Origin: Diogma glabrata
Taxonomy: Eukaryota > Arthropoda > Insecta > Diptera > Cylindrotomidae
Assembly (NCBI GenBank): GCA_963693315.1
Contig: OY856187.1
Location: 381,971,460 to 382,035,459 of the forward strand
DNA length: 64,000 nucleotides
Reading direction: 5' to 3'
Below are positions 26,226 through 37,770 of the stretch, one piece after another. Positions within the stretch are counted from its first letter, which is position 1. Each line of letters begins with the position of its first letter. The notes below the pieces were generated by a model. That model was not told the origin of the DNA. It saw nothing but the letters and a program-made list of their open reading frames with translations, and did not search any database. Position numbers and translations under genes: made by a program.

Positions 26226-27304
26226 CTAGAGAAAAAATAAAAAACCTACGTATTAATTTTTTTATTAAACTAACGATTACTGATGTTTCAAGAAAACCGG
26301 AAATGTTCGAATTCAAATGTTATCAACCATTAAACAATTGTTGAGTGATAATTTTGTAGAAGTTAAAAAGAAGTGTTGAATACTGTCCGAAATTTTGTAA
26401 TGGAATTTAGTTCCTTTAACACGTATTGTTGAACAGATTCTCGTTCAATAGCGTCACTGTATTCTTTATAAACATCACACGAAGGCTTTCTGAGACAAAT
26501 AATTCCTCCTATACAGTTCAAAATCCAAAAGCGAACCAAAATTTCAAAAAATCATAGCTTAAAAACTGTCAGGAATGCCAATCAATATAAACGGTAATGT
26601 ATATTACCACTTAAAGCAAGACACCAGATATACAGGTACAATCATTCAATTAAGTTGCAATTCTGGTGTCAGATTTTTTCTAGAGAATATATAAGATCTG
26701 TGTTTCAGGAGATTTTAGCTGACCAGATGCACAAATCATAAAACTAAAAAATTCCTTTTACACAGATTCACATCCAACCGACTACATTGTGATATAGATT
26801 TTGATAGATTTTAAGTAAACATTCAACTAGCTTTAACGTTATGATTTCGTCAGTATTTTTGTCTGACATTAGATACAGTCTACCAGTAATTCCTGTTCAG
26901 GGAGAGAAAATTGGGATAGACAGAGGAAGAGGAACAGAGGAACTCACCGCTCACAACACTATCACGTCCAAGTTCAACTAGCACTACTTTTACATTATAA
27001 TATTCATATTTTCATTACGAATTGTTTTCTCGTCGAGTAACATTCAATTCTTTCTTTATTTGTTTTATTAAAATTAAATCAAATTAAATTTATTATAAAG
27101 TGTATTCTTTTTTAAATTTTCTTGTTTCTTTTTTCTATTAATTAATCAACATTGTGCATACGGCATTTATAATATTTAATTGTAACGTGAAAAAATAATC
27201 ACATTATTGCTGCAGAAAATAACCTCAAAAGATCATGTAAGTCGTATGAATTAGACTCAAATGAATTTGCAAACTCAAGCAACAACTATAGTAAATATAT
27301 CAGG
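26226..27304. other. unassigned sequence upstream of the Jockey-type ORF1
   Basis: No gene seen in 26226-26880. The GC-richer stretch 26880-27000 may be the 5' leader of the retrotransposon that follows, which would be usual, but its 5' boundary could not be fixed. Confidence 0.35.
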
Positions 27305-28219
27305 ATGGATTTGTTAAATCCACAAACCAGCACGACCACTCCGTTATCACCTATTCCGCTGAGCAATACTTTTTCTGGATTAACCAACGTAAATCTCAAT
27401 AATCCAAACAATCATTTCAAACCAACGTACCAGCACAGCAAAACGCCTACTGTAACAACAAAAGTTCACATACCTCTCATATTTGTCAAAGTCGAACATG
27501 CAGAGCTTCAAAATTCACTGAAGAATCTGCAGGTATCAAACTATAACCTAAAATTTACCCGCATGGGAATAAAACTTTTGTTAAACAATATTAAGGATTA
27601 CAAAAAAGTATTATACCACCTAAGTACAACGCCGCCGTCTCAATTTTTTTCATTTACACTGAATGAAAATAAAGCAATTAAATTTGTCCTTCATGGTTTG
27701 CCTCAGATGGATCCAGCTACAATAATTGATGAAATTAAAACATATGGATTTCTACCAAAAAGCAATACGCCTATAAAACTAAAAACATCAAAAGTATAAT
27801 GACAATGCCGTTTACATTGTCTCATATAAGCATGGGTCTCTAAGTCTTAACCACCTTAAAACAATCAAACACATTTCACACATCTTATGTAAATGGGAGG
27901 GCTTCAGGCGCACTCAAAATCAGCTTACACAATGCTATAAGTGCTATCTTTACGGTCATGGCTCATCCAATTGTCACATAAAAACAAAATGTGGATACTG
28001 TTCACCAGATCACAACCTGGATAATTGCCCAGTCAGGGAAGAACCAGCTAAACATTGGTGCGCAAATTGTGGCAACAATCACCCAGCAAATGATATAAGA
28101 TGCCCAGCTCGAACTAAATATATCATCAGGCATAACATATCTATCAAGGATAAAGCTTTAAAACAACCAGCTCGGAGAGACCAGAACACAAATTTTCTTC
28201 ATGGAAACTTCATTAACTA
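27305..28219 (+). pseudogene. Jockey-type ORF1 (gag-like, PRE_C2HC + zinc knuckles), one frameshift
   Basis: From ATG 27305 the first frame carries a Ser/Thr/Pro/Asn-rich N-terminus and the RNA-binding-like PRE_C2HC region (VHIPLIFVKVEHAELQNSL, later IKFVLHGLPQMDPATIIDEI). It stops at 27797-27799. The next frame continues directly with three CCHC-type zinc knuckles: CYKCYLYGHGSSNC (about 27940), CGYCSPDHNLDNC and CANCGNNHPANDIRC. It ends with a stop at 28217-28219. ORF1 of Jockey elements binds the element's RNA in the ribonucleoprotein particle. A single shift near 27795 breaks it. ORF2 follows about 300 bp downstream. Confidence 0.85.
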
Positions 28220-28522
28220 ACAATTTTCATATCATTTTCCCACACTACTACGTTAAACTACCGTGATGCACTAAATTCTACAGCTTCTACTCTACAAGGT
28301 TACAATCATAGCTTATTTAACTCTAATGAACTCTTAAATATTTTTAGTGAAATTGTAACTGAAATTCAACACTGTAATAATAAATTTGAATGCAATAATT
28401 ATATGACAAGTGACAAGTGAAAAGTGACAAAAGCACACAAACAGTGAATAATATGGAAAACCATAATAACACATATAATAAATTTGAGCAGCTGAAGGTG
28501 GTGGCAGAAATTGCTTTGAAAT

Positions 28523-31174
28523 ATGTTAGGCTCCCATAAATACATAATTGCGACTTGGAATGCTAGAAGCATCAAAGGAAAAAAATCGAACTTGAAACAT
28601 TTCTCGCTAAACATAAAATTGACGTCATGTTAATCACCGAAACTCACCTGAATCCAAATATTTCCGTAAGTTTTTCTAATTACTATTTATATCGTAATAA
28701 CAGAATACACGCTAGATGTGGAGGCGTTGCTATCTTAGTTAAAAAACATCTAAAACACTTTATTATTCCAAGCTTGCAGCTTCAAAACATAAAATCAATT
28801 AGTATTTCACTTAAAAATTCTACTGGTTCACTTAAAATTCATTGCTGCTACTGTCCAAATGCTAATGATTCCAATTATAGGAATGATTTAATTCCACTGA
28901 CCCGTGATTCCTCCCCATTCATAATTGGAGGTGACTTAAACAGCCGCCACCAATCCTGGCACTGCCTTAAGTCAAACAAAGGTGGTAGAACTCTTCACAA
29001 CATATGTTCCAACTCGGATAACCTTACAATTTTTGGACCAGATAAGCCAACATATTATAGCCGTTACGGTACTCCAAGCTACTTAGACCTGTTTCTCACC
29101 AACTCTTCTTGCATTCAAAATATAACAACTGTCGAAAAACTTAACTCTGACCACTATCCAGTGCTCTGTGTGATCTCTGGCTCCCAGTGTGAACTCGCCG
29201 AATCACCTAAACATTTTGATTATACCCATTCTAGCTGGCAGGCAAACTATAAGAGCTTTCTGGATGGCCACTTTCTACCTTTCGATGACAACATTGAATT
29301 CAAATATCCTCAAGAAATTGACTAAGCTTTAAACATGACAACGTATAAAATACTTGAAGCCAGATCGATGCACGTTCCCCTTAAAAACGTGACCCCTAAC
29401 GAAAGAATAATTCTTCCACCACACATCCTCCAACTTATTAAAGACCAAAACTATTGCAGACGACAATGGAATAGACAAAGAGTACAAGACTTTAAAACTA
29501 AAACAAATCAACTGAGCAAATTAATCAGAAATCTTATAAACGAACTTTCCAACTTAAAATGGCAAAAAAAAACTTGAGAACATAGAGTACTGCTCCAAGC
29601 AAGAATGGAAGACTGCCAAATACTTTCGAAATAGACCTAAACCGATTTCTTTTTTCAATATAAACGGCAACATCATCCACTCCAATGATAATAAATCTGA
29701 AGCATTGGCGGTTCACTTCGAAAGGATTCACCAACTAAATAATACTATCTCTTCACCAATTGCAAACGATGTCAACTACACTTATAATGATGTACTGACT
29801 ACTCAAATAATCCATTCCGAGATCATACGGGTAACAACTATTGAAGTCGAACAAATTCTTAAACATCTCCACCCTTTCAAAGCCCCTGGCGATGATGGTA
29901 TCCCAAACATTCTCCTAAAATACTTACCAATATCTACTATTACATTTATTAAAAACATATTTAATAGCTGTTTCTTAATCGCTTACTTCCCCGATAGCTG
30001 ACAACAAGCAAAAGTGGTTCCAATTGCCAAAAAAACAAAAGATCCATCTCTGCCCAGCAGTTATAGACCAATAAGTCTTTTAAATTCTATAAGCAAAGTG
30101 TTTGAACGTCTCTTAAAAGATCGCTTGATCGACCACTTAAATGATTTTAAAATTATTATACCTGAGCAATTTGGATTTTGACAACAACACTCGACTACCC
30201 ATCAAATACATAGAATAGTAGATGAAATAAAACACAATCGAAAAACTCAGCTCTCCACGGATATGGTAATGCTAGATCTTCAAAACGCTTTCGACACGAT
30301 CTGGCCTGAAGCCCTTATTTTCAAAATGAAGTATTACAACCTTCCCACATATATTATTAAAATTTTACAGTCGTTTCTTAAAAACAGGCAATTTTATGTA
30401 CATTTACTAAAGTCTCAGTCTCTATTCAAACACGCAGTAGCTGGAGTATCACAAGGGGCTGTACTAAGTCCAATTCTCTTTAATATTTACATCAATGACA
30501 TTCTTAAGTTAAATCTTGCCCATATTGCCTTATTTGCCGATGACATGGGTATTTATAAATCACACGAGCTAGGACAGGTCATAGTGGAATCTCTAGAATA
30601 ATACTTAAATATACTATCATCATATTTTGACAAATGGAAACTAATTCTAAATGTTTTCAAATATGAATTGATATACTTTACAAGATGTGACTCGTAACCT
30701 CCCTAACCATAACATTCGTATTAATAATGTAGACCTTAATTGGGCTACAAGTGTGCGCTACTTAGATGTCCACCTAGATTCAAAGCTAACCTTTAAAACA
30801 CATATAAACGAGATCATCCGAAAATGCAATAATCTGCTAAAAATACTATACCCTCTTATAAACAGAAAAAGCAAGTTGAATCTCAAAAGTAACATAATGA
30901 TACACAAAGCAATGGTTCCACCTGTAATACTATATGGGACCCCAATTTGGTCGAAAACAGCCAACACCCACCTTCAAAAGCTTTAAATACTGCAAAACAA
31001 ATTTTTAAAAATAATATTATAAATAAACCTACTAGATATCACACAATTAACGTTCACCAAGACACCAACATAATTTATAACAAGCAAATTATACAAGAAA
31101 TTAATTTAAAATACTCATCTAAACTAGCCCACATAAACAATGAATTGATCCAAAACCTAACTATATCTATTTAA
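28523..31174 (+). pseudogene. Jockey-type ORF2 (endonuclease + reverse transcriptase), several stops and frameshifts
   Basis: The frame begins at ATG 28523 (YIIATWNARSI is the first endonuclease motif), shifts near 28585, and continues with DVMLITETHLNP, FIIGGDLNSRHQSWH (near 28920) and LNSDHYPVLCV (near 29140). After a stop at 29323 and further shifts come the RT motifs: FKAPGDDGIPNILLK (near 29877), YRPISLLNSISKVFE (near 30065), LDLQNAFDTIW (near 30272), GVSQGAVLSPILFNIYIND (near 30440), and the catalytic LFADDM box (near 30530). VRYLDVHLDSKLTFK lies near 30755. Stops at 29999, 30179 and 30599 lie inside the RT. There is no RNase H domain, which fits Jockey. Same strand and order as ORF1, so this is one nearly full-length dead element. 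Confidence 0.88.
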
Positions 31175-31269
31175 ATAAATCTAATTAATACCGTAGTTTA
31201 GTTTAGGTTTAAGATTTTAGAATTAAGTTTAGATTTTAAAATTAGTTTTTAGTCTTATATTTTATCTAA

Positions 31270-31985
31270 TTTAAGCTGACAAACAAAATTCATTATATAA
31301 AAAGTCAGACAAGTGCGAATAAAATTCGCTCGTCAAGGGTTCCTTGAATGTAAAGAAAACAATATCAAAATAATTAACATAAAGTTGTATTGTAAAGAGT
31401 TTATATTGCCAGACCATAGACACATAAAAAATAAATGGTTCATTGTAAATATCAATAGTAAATGTCCATGTCATCTAAATTGATCGAAATCATATAAAAA
31501 ATATTACTTTAGGTTAAATGTTATCCATAGCTGTTTATGGTAGCTAAGGAACGACTCAATTCTGTTAATAAACTACGTTAACAACATGTTAACACTAAAA
31601 ATAGTACTTTTTTGACAATAATTCAAAAACGGTGCATCGCAAAATTCTAAAAAAAATTGTGATTTTTCTTAATTTTGGCGTTTTTTTAAATGACACCCCA
31701 CGCATGCGAGTCAAAAAACATATTTTTCACCCTTTTCCACTCCCATCCCCTAAACACATAGAAATAAAATCACTTGAGGCTTCGCTGTATTTTTCGTTAA
31801 GGGTTTATCAAGTTTTCTATCCCTATGATTTTTTTCAAATTTTTCTGTCAATCAACGAAGAAACGTATAGGGGGGACCAACTTTTTGTTGCACTTTTTTG
31901 AGAATAATTCAAAAACGGTGAATCGCAAAATTCTAAAAAAATTGTAATGTTTTCAAATGACACCTCACTTGACAGGGTTTTAAAT
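31270..31985 (-). repeat. dispersed repeat S, copy 1 (about one internal subrepeat)
   Basis: Reverse complement of the layout at 56232-57910. The AGTCAGACAAGTGCGAATAA / GACCATAGACACATA part comes first, then CACTTTTTTGACAATAA-TTCAAAAACGGTG subrepeats. It lies just after the 3' end of the Jockey element. Non-coding. Confidence 0.7.
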
Positions 31986-32009
31986 GATGTTTTTTGGAGC
32001 TGGATTTAT

Positions 32010-32390
32010 CGAGCACACCAATGAAATTAACAGAAACGATCCAAAATCCAGATATGCCCAACATTTGAAAATAGAAAAACACAAATACACCAATATCAAC
32101 ACAAATTTAACCATATTACATAAAAAAGAAAAGGACAACATCTAGATAGATTGGAAGAAATAGAAATATATAAACATAAAAACAATAACAACATTTTAAA
32201 TGATAAAATCAACACTAAAACTAACAAAATATATGACATAATAATAAAAAACAGCAGTTGAAATAGTATATAAGTAATAGTTTAAGCAAAAATTGTAATA
32301 ATAATTTAAGAACTGAGGATGACGTAAGTCGAAATCGATATTCTATAAAATAAAAAATAAAATCCAAAATTGTTACTATAAGGAAGTTTA
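32010..32390 (+). pseudogene. Penelope-like element fragment (C-terminus and 3' tail) with hammerhead-like motif
   Basis: The plus strand reads EHTNEINRNDPKSRYAQHLK, then NTNLTILHKKEKD and, after a shift, LEEIEIYKHK..NILNDKI. This is the typical segment after the GIY-YIG core in Penelope-like proteins. The tail has CTGAGGATGACGTAAGTCG followed by AAATCGATAT (about 32312-32341): a CUGANGA-type core, a short stem (GAC/GTC) and GAAA, then a self-complementary ATCGAT. Sequence differs from the element at 11705-13117, so it is another family member. Confidence 0.7.
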
Positions 32391-32920
32391 TATTATTATT
32401 AATAAAATAAAATTAAAAATAAACAGTAAAAAGTATATTTTTAAATATTGCATTTTAAGAGAAATACTATTTGGCGAAACAACAGTTTTTACGGAGTAAC
32501 GTTTTACGCAGAAGAAATTTATTTTAAAATGACCACACAAGGCATTTGGAAAGAAAAGTGTTCAAAAATAAATCGTCTTACCTCAATGAGAGAGTCGAAT
32601 GGGACAGTTATAAGAGATGAACAGTAAAAAGCGGGTTTCCTTCAAAAATGAAATTATTTTAAGGTTCAAATGATATAAATAGAATACACAAAGGAAACGT
32701 GAATTATAGAGAGAATATCAGACAGGCTGTTGTTTTCTCATATTCCATAAGAAGTGGACGATACAGATCAAATCTTTCTACAGAACGGCTAAAAATGTCT
32801 TTTACTACATCTCAAAGTAATCTTCACAAATATTCTAGTACTTGACCCAATTTATCAACAAGAGCTGGAAAGGTATTAAGTATTTCAAAAGTGGGCAGGA
32901 ACGAAAGTGTTCAACCAAAG
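32391..32920. other. AT-rich sequence, no gene seen
   Basis: No feature recognised between the Penelope-like fragment and the pogo-type element. Confidence 0.4.
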
Positions 32921-33655
32921 TAGGGTAGAACGGGGTCAATAGTAACAGTTTTGGTAAATGCATTTTTAGAACAAAAACTAACAGTCTGATCGATATCAAA
33001 ATCGTACAGAAAAATCTTTTCAGTTTTATTGACTCAAATATACATGCACAAACCTTTCTCTGGTATAGTTAAAAAAAGATTTTGCAAATATGTAGCTTAC
33101 CTCATTTGTTACAATCGTCCCAATAGCTGGGTCAATTGTAACATATATAAGGGTCAAAAGTAACAATAGAATATTATTCTAAATAGTAATTAGCATAAAC
33201 AAATTTTTAATTTTTATAAATTTATTTTAAATAATACAATAAAAATCACATATTTTTTAATTCACTCGTGACTAGAATAATAAAAAAATAATAAAAAAAT
33301 AACAAAAAAATTATAAAACATAAAAATAATATGGTATATATTCACAGCAAAATGTTCGTTAACCAAATATTTAGTATTTAATTATATTATATATCATTAT
33401 CTGACTGACAATTAACACATTCGTAAAAAAGAGTAGATTTTTTTACTTAAGCACATTCTGTGTGCGCCCACCTTTTACACGTGCAGCATTGTATCCAATC
33501 ATACGATAAAAGCGCAAAATCAGAATAAAATCGTAAGCAAATTGATTCTAACTTATCTTGGCACTTCTTGATCTTAAAATTTTGTGTTTTTTGATGTTTT
33601 TACAGTTGATTTTGTGGGCAACTTTTTTTTTAATTGTCTGGAATTATGTGCTTCT

Positions 33656-36600
33656 TCAATGGCATTTTTTTTCTGGTGTGTCTGTCAAAATAGCTGACTT
33701 GCCGTTTTTTCTTGTAGCTCGTGGATTATCAGTTAATTTAGATCGTAGATATGGACGAACAGATTCAGGTGAAAATACTGCTTTGGTGATACCTGTTGAA
33801 GTTGACGGCAATTCTTTGTCGATTTCAACTAAGGAATTGATGGTTCCAGATGAAAGTTCGGCTATGGTTATGGATGCGATAGTTGATATTGATGCTGCTG
33901 CAACTATGGTATTATCAGTTCTGTTTGAAGATAAGGGGCGATCTGTAACTTCAAAAGGTGCGAATTCTGACTCATCAAATATTTGTGGATTAAAAGGCCA
34001 GATACCAGATACTTGAAATCCAGCAACTATATTTTTGGGTGTTGTAGCTAATTGCAACGAATGCTGAACTATGTTGGGAATATCATATATTGATACTCGC
34101 TGTCCCGGGTTATTTTTGATCCAGTTCTCCATGCTTTGATTGTAGTATCGTTTGAAAGGACCATAAACTGAACGATCCAATGCCTGTAATTTGTGGGAGC
34201 AGTGTGGTGGGAACGATAATAGCACTATTTCATTTTCGCGACAAAAATTAATCACGTCAATAAACAAATGTGATTCATGATTGTCTAGCAGTAGTAACAC
34301 AGGATCATCTTTTGTGGATCGTACATGCAAATAAAAGTGTTTTATAAATTGAAGAAACTGATCACTCTGCATCCAACCCGAATTATTGCCAGCTCCAATG
34401 CTGCCAGCTGGAGCACCTGTTATAAAATGGTTAGCATAATTCAATCTTGGAAATATAAACATTGGAGGAAGTGCATTCTCTATAGCATTTACAGCAACGC
34501 AAACAGTTACTAATGTTCCTCTTTCTGCTGAAGTTACTGTACCTATTTGTTTTTTTCCTTTTTTTCTAACTATTTTTTGAGGCTCCTGAACGGTCGTGCA
34601 ACCTGTTTCATCAACATTATATATTTTATGTGGTGGAAATTTATATTTTTCCAACACTGACGAATAACACTAGTTTACAAATTTTGGACTTTTTTTGTCT
34701 CCCTGAATAAAACCCAGCTTTTCTTATGGATTTGGACCTCCTGAACACGAATATCATATTCATTTTTTTTTTGTTAGCTCTTGTTTTTGAGATATTCACG
34801 AAAAACCAATTTTTTCGGTGATCAAAAATGTTGTTTCGGTTTTCGGGTCTCATATTTTACAAAACCAACAAATAAAATATATTAATGAAACAAGTGCATA
34901 GTAAATATGCCAACAAACATTTTGAGCTATATTTTGTAAAAATCCATTAAGGACTCTGGAAGTTACAGTCGAAAAAATTTGAAAAAATACGAAAAATTCA
35001 CGTTTTTTTCAAATTTTTCCATTTTCAACACCATAAATTTTGAACAAATAAAGACACTTATTTTTTTTAATTTCTTAAAGCCTATAGAAACTTCAATTTT
35101 CTTTTTCTTTCAAGCTATAATATACGAATATTGGTGCAGTTTGCACCATGTTATTCAAGTTTTCCCAAAGAAAGTCAAAACTCAAAATTTGGAATAAAAA
35201 TTCAACTTTACGAATAATTTCAATTCTGCAATATAATTGATTTATATATAAGTTGTTTTCGTAGTAGATCTAGCTCATCTTACCTCGGACTTATTTAAGG
35301 AGTTGGAAAATATCAGTTAGTTGATTATGAAAAGTCTTTTTTTGACAAAAGTTGTATTTTGTTTGTATATGATTTTTCTCGAAATTGAGATTTTTTTTGT
35401 GAAGTTTTTTGACATGATCTAGCTCCTCCCACCTCGGATTTACTTTAGGAGTTGGAAAATATCAGTTAGTGGGGTGATTTAGCAGTATGTATTATGTAAC
35501 TTCCACAAATAAAACAAAATAAATTTGTGCTATTTTTACACTTGAAACTTCTTGACGACGCCATTTGAATAAACTTGACTTCACACTTTACTAACAATTT
35601 ATTTTGCTTTAAAAGGCAGCTATCACTATTGATTTATTGATTTTTAAAAACAATACACAATTTAAAATTTATATTTGTAATATTTTTTCTTTTTTAATTA
35701 TTATTTTCACTTGAATGTTTGGAATTAAATTTATCCTCAGAGAGATTATATTTGCAACTAAGCATACGACAATTATCTACTTAAAAATAAACCTCTTTAA
35801 ACTAATTAAGCAAAAGTTGGGCAAACCGAAAAACTATTAAAAAGGAGAAGTAATTGCTTTCTTAAATTAAACTTAAAATGATCATAAACGTAAGGAGTAA
35901 CACAAGGTGGGCGGTGATAGAAAAAAATTTACATTATCAAAAAACAAAAAAAAAGAGAAAACAGAAAACAGAAAGTAAACAAACCTTACAGGTATTAATA
36001 GACATAAATAAGGGCTTAACTTTATGGTGCTTGAACTAACTTAAATAGTTCTGATGTTTTGCCTCTCTTCACAATTCATTATCTTTTGTTTTTATTTTTC
36101 TTTATACGTCTCATATCGATCCAATTCCCAACTTCGAAAACAAAAATGGAAATTAAACTCTACTATTTTATAATAATTCTTTACCGATGTTTGAGAACGA
36201 CTGAACTTATAAAATTATTATTTATGGCACAATAAATTAAGTAAAAAATTATTTTTTCCAAATTTCGAGTTTTGACTTTCTTTGGGAAAACTTGAATAAC
36301 TTGGTGCAAACTGCACCAATATTCGTATCTTTTAACTTAAAAGAAAGAAAATTGAAGCTACTGTAGGTTCCAAGAAATTAAAAAAAATTAGTGTCTATGT
36401 TTGTTCAAAATTTATGGCGTTGAAAATGGAAAAATTTAAAAAAAAACTGATTTTTTCGTATTTTTTCAACTTTTTTCGACTGTAACTTCCAGAGTCCTTA
36501 ATGGATTTTTACAAAATATAGCTCAAAATGTTTGTTGGTATATTTACTATGCAGTTGTTTCATTAATATTTTTAAATTGTTGGTTTTGTAAAATATGAGA

Positions 36601-37210
36601 CCCAAAAACCGAAACAACATTTTTGATCACCAAAAAAATTGGTTTTTCGTGAATATCTCAAAAACAAGAGCTAACCAAAAAAATGAATATGATATTCGTG
36701 TTCAGGAGGTCCAAATCTATAAGAAAAGTTGGGTTTTATTTCGGGAGATTTTTCTTGTAAACTAGTGTAATTAGTAAAAAATTTTTGAACGTTCACTTTG
36801 TTGAAATTCGTTGCACGACTCAAACTAGTGGCTTCTGGTTTTCTTATTGACAATGTTTTATTTCTTTTAATGAAAGATGAAAACCAATCTTTGCCAGCCA
36901 TTTTATTCGTCTTCCAGCTGGCTGGTATTTTTAAATCAAATTTGATGGCACAAGAATATGCCATTTTCTTGATATCTAATGGAGACAAACCGTAATATAA
37001 GTCAGCGCACCGATGTATATACTTTGTGAATTCTATTTCTTGCTGCTGAGTAAACACTTTGTTATGTGGCTTATAACCAATTTCTACTTTAGTACAGCTT
37101 TCCTGCTTTTTTATAAACCGCATTAAAGAAACATGGAAAATCGGAAATTCCTTAGCAATATGTCTTAGCGATCGCTTTGAATCTTTTAATGTTTTCGATG
37201 CTAATTCCAT
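33656..37210 (-). pseudogene. pogo/CENP-B-type transposase, interrupted by a 2.1-kb insertion
   Basis: The N-terminal part (37210-36768) has a pipsqueak-type helix-turn-helix (SKRSLRHIAKEFPIFHVSLM) and a CENP-B/Tc5-type DNA-binding domain (AGKDWFSSFIKRNKTLSIRK). The C-terminal part (34666-33656) is a DDE endonuclease domain: YNVDETGCTTVQ (first Asp), LLLLDNHESH (second Asp), SHKLQALDRSVYGPFK (third Asp) and GFQVSGIWPFNP. Removing the insertion with one copy of its 3-bp duplication joins the halves in frame (..TNYSSVLEK..), giving 484 codons including the stop, with no other break seen. Such proteins cut and paste their own element, and several were domesticated as host proteins. The element was thus intact when the foldback landed. 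Confidence 0.87.
34668..36767. mobile_element. 2.1-kb foldback element with ~535-bp inverted arms, TAA target duplication
   Basis: Ends are CACTAGTTTACAA and TTGTAAACTAGTG, flanked by TAA on both sides (34665-34667 and 36768-36770). Arms 34668-about 35203 and about 36248-36767 are inverted matches with moderate divergence, including the word GGTGCA-TTTGCACCA in each. The centre has two direct repeats of ~60 bp (35268-35325, 35413-35475; CCTCGGA-TTA, GGAGTTGGAAAATATCAGTT). No coding frame was found, so it needs an outside transposase. A 3-bp TWA duplication would fit the PIF/Harbinger group, but the termini do not settle the superfamily. A solitary arm occurs at 42447-42542. Confidence 0.82.
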
Positions 37211-37770
37211 GATTTCAAGAGAGTGTAAAACTCTGGTTGTTTTGCGTACGAAAAATTATAAATATATACATACATACATACAAAGAAAATTATACATATA
37301 TACATTCATACGCACAATTATATTTTCGCTCTAAAAAAATTTGGTGTGGACGTTTGTAACATGTTACAATCGTCCCCACATATTTTGTTACTATCGTACC
37401 AGCTACAAGATTTTTTATTTGACACATAATTATTTTAATAACGTCCACTATATAACAAAAACAAAATGCACAGTCAAAAGCCAATATACTCACCTCTAGA
37501 TTAATGCTAATAATTATTTGCTACTCCCATCAAACAATTATTCTTCCAATTTTTGTTTCGAAAGACAGAACAAACGTGACGGACCACCAGAACATTATTT
37601 TATTACTACACACATAGCTGACTACGCAGCGCTGTCAATGTTTGGTAGAAAGCTGTTTATACTATAACTGCAACTAATGTTGAGTTTACATTTGCTCTTT
37701 TGCAATCACACTTCTCGTAAACTTTAAGTTACATTCGACCCTCTGTTACAATTGACCCCGTTCTCCCCTA

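Larger units (their letters stand above)
32923..37768 (-). mobile_element. pogo-type (Tc1/mariner superfamily) DNA transposon with nested foldback element
   Basis: The left end GGGTAGAACGGGGTCAAT (32923-32940) matches the inverted right end ATTGACCCCGTTCTCCCC (37751-37768) at 17 of 18 positions. TA flanks both sides (32921-32922, 37769-37770). The terminal word GGGTCAATNGTAACA recurs inside near both ends (33120-33175, 37365-37400), probably as subterminal transposase-binding repeats. It encodes one transposase on the minus strand and carries a 2.1-kb insertion (34668-36767), so the original element was about 2.74 kb. Confidence 0.85.

Noticed and set aside
31632..31901. 89-codon plus-strand frame
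   Set aside because: Lies wholly inside dispersed repeat S, whose other copies do not keep the frame.
33558..34016. 152-codon plus-strand frame
   Set aside because: It is the antisense shadow of the pogo-type transposase, whose minus-strand frame carries all DDE motifs.
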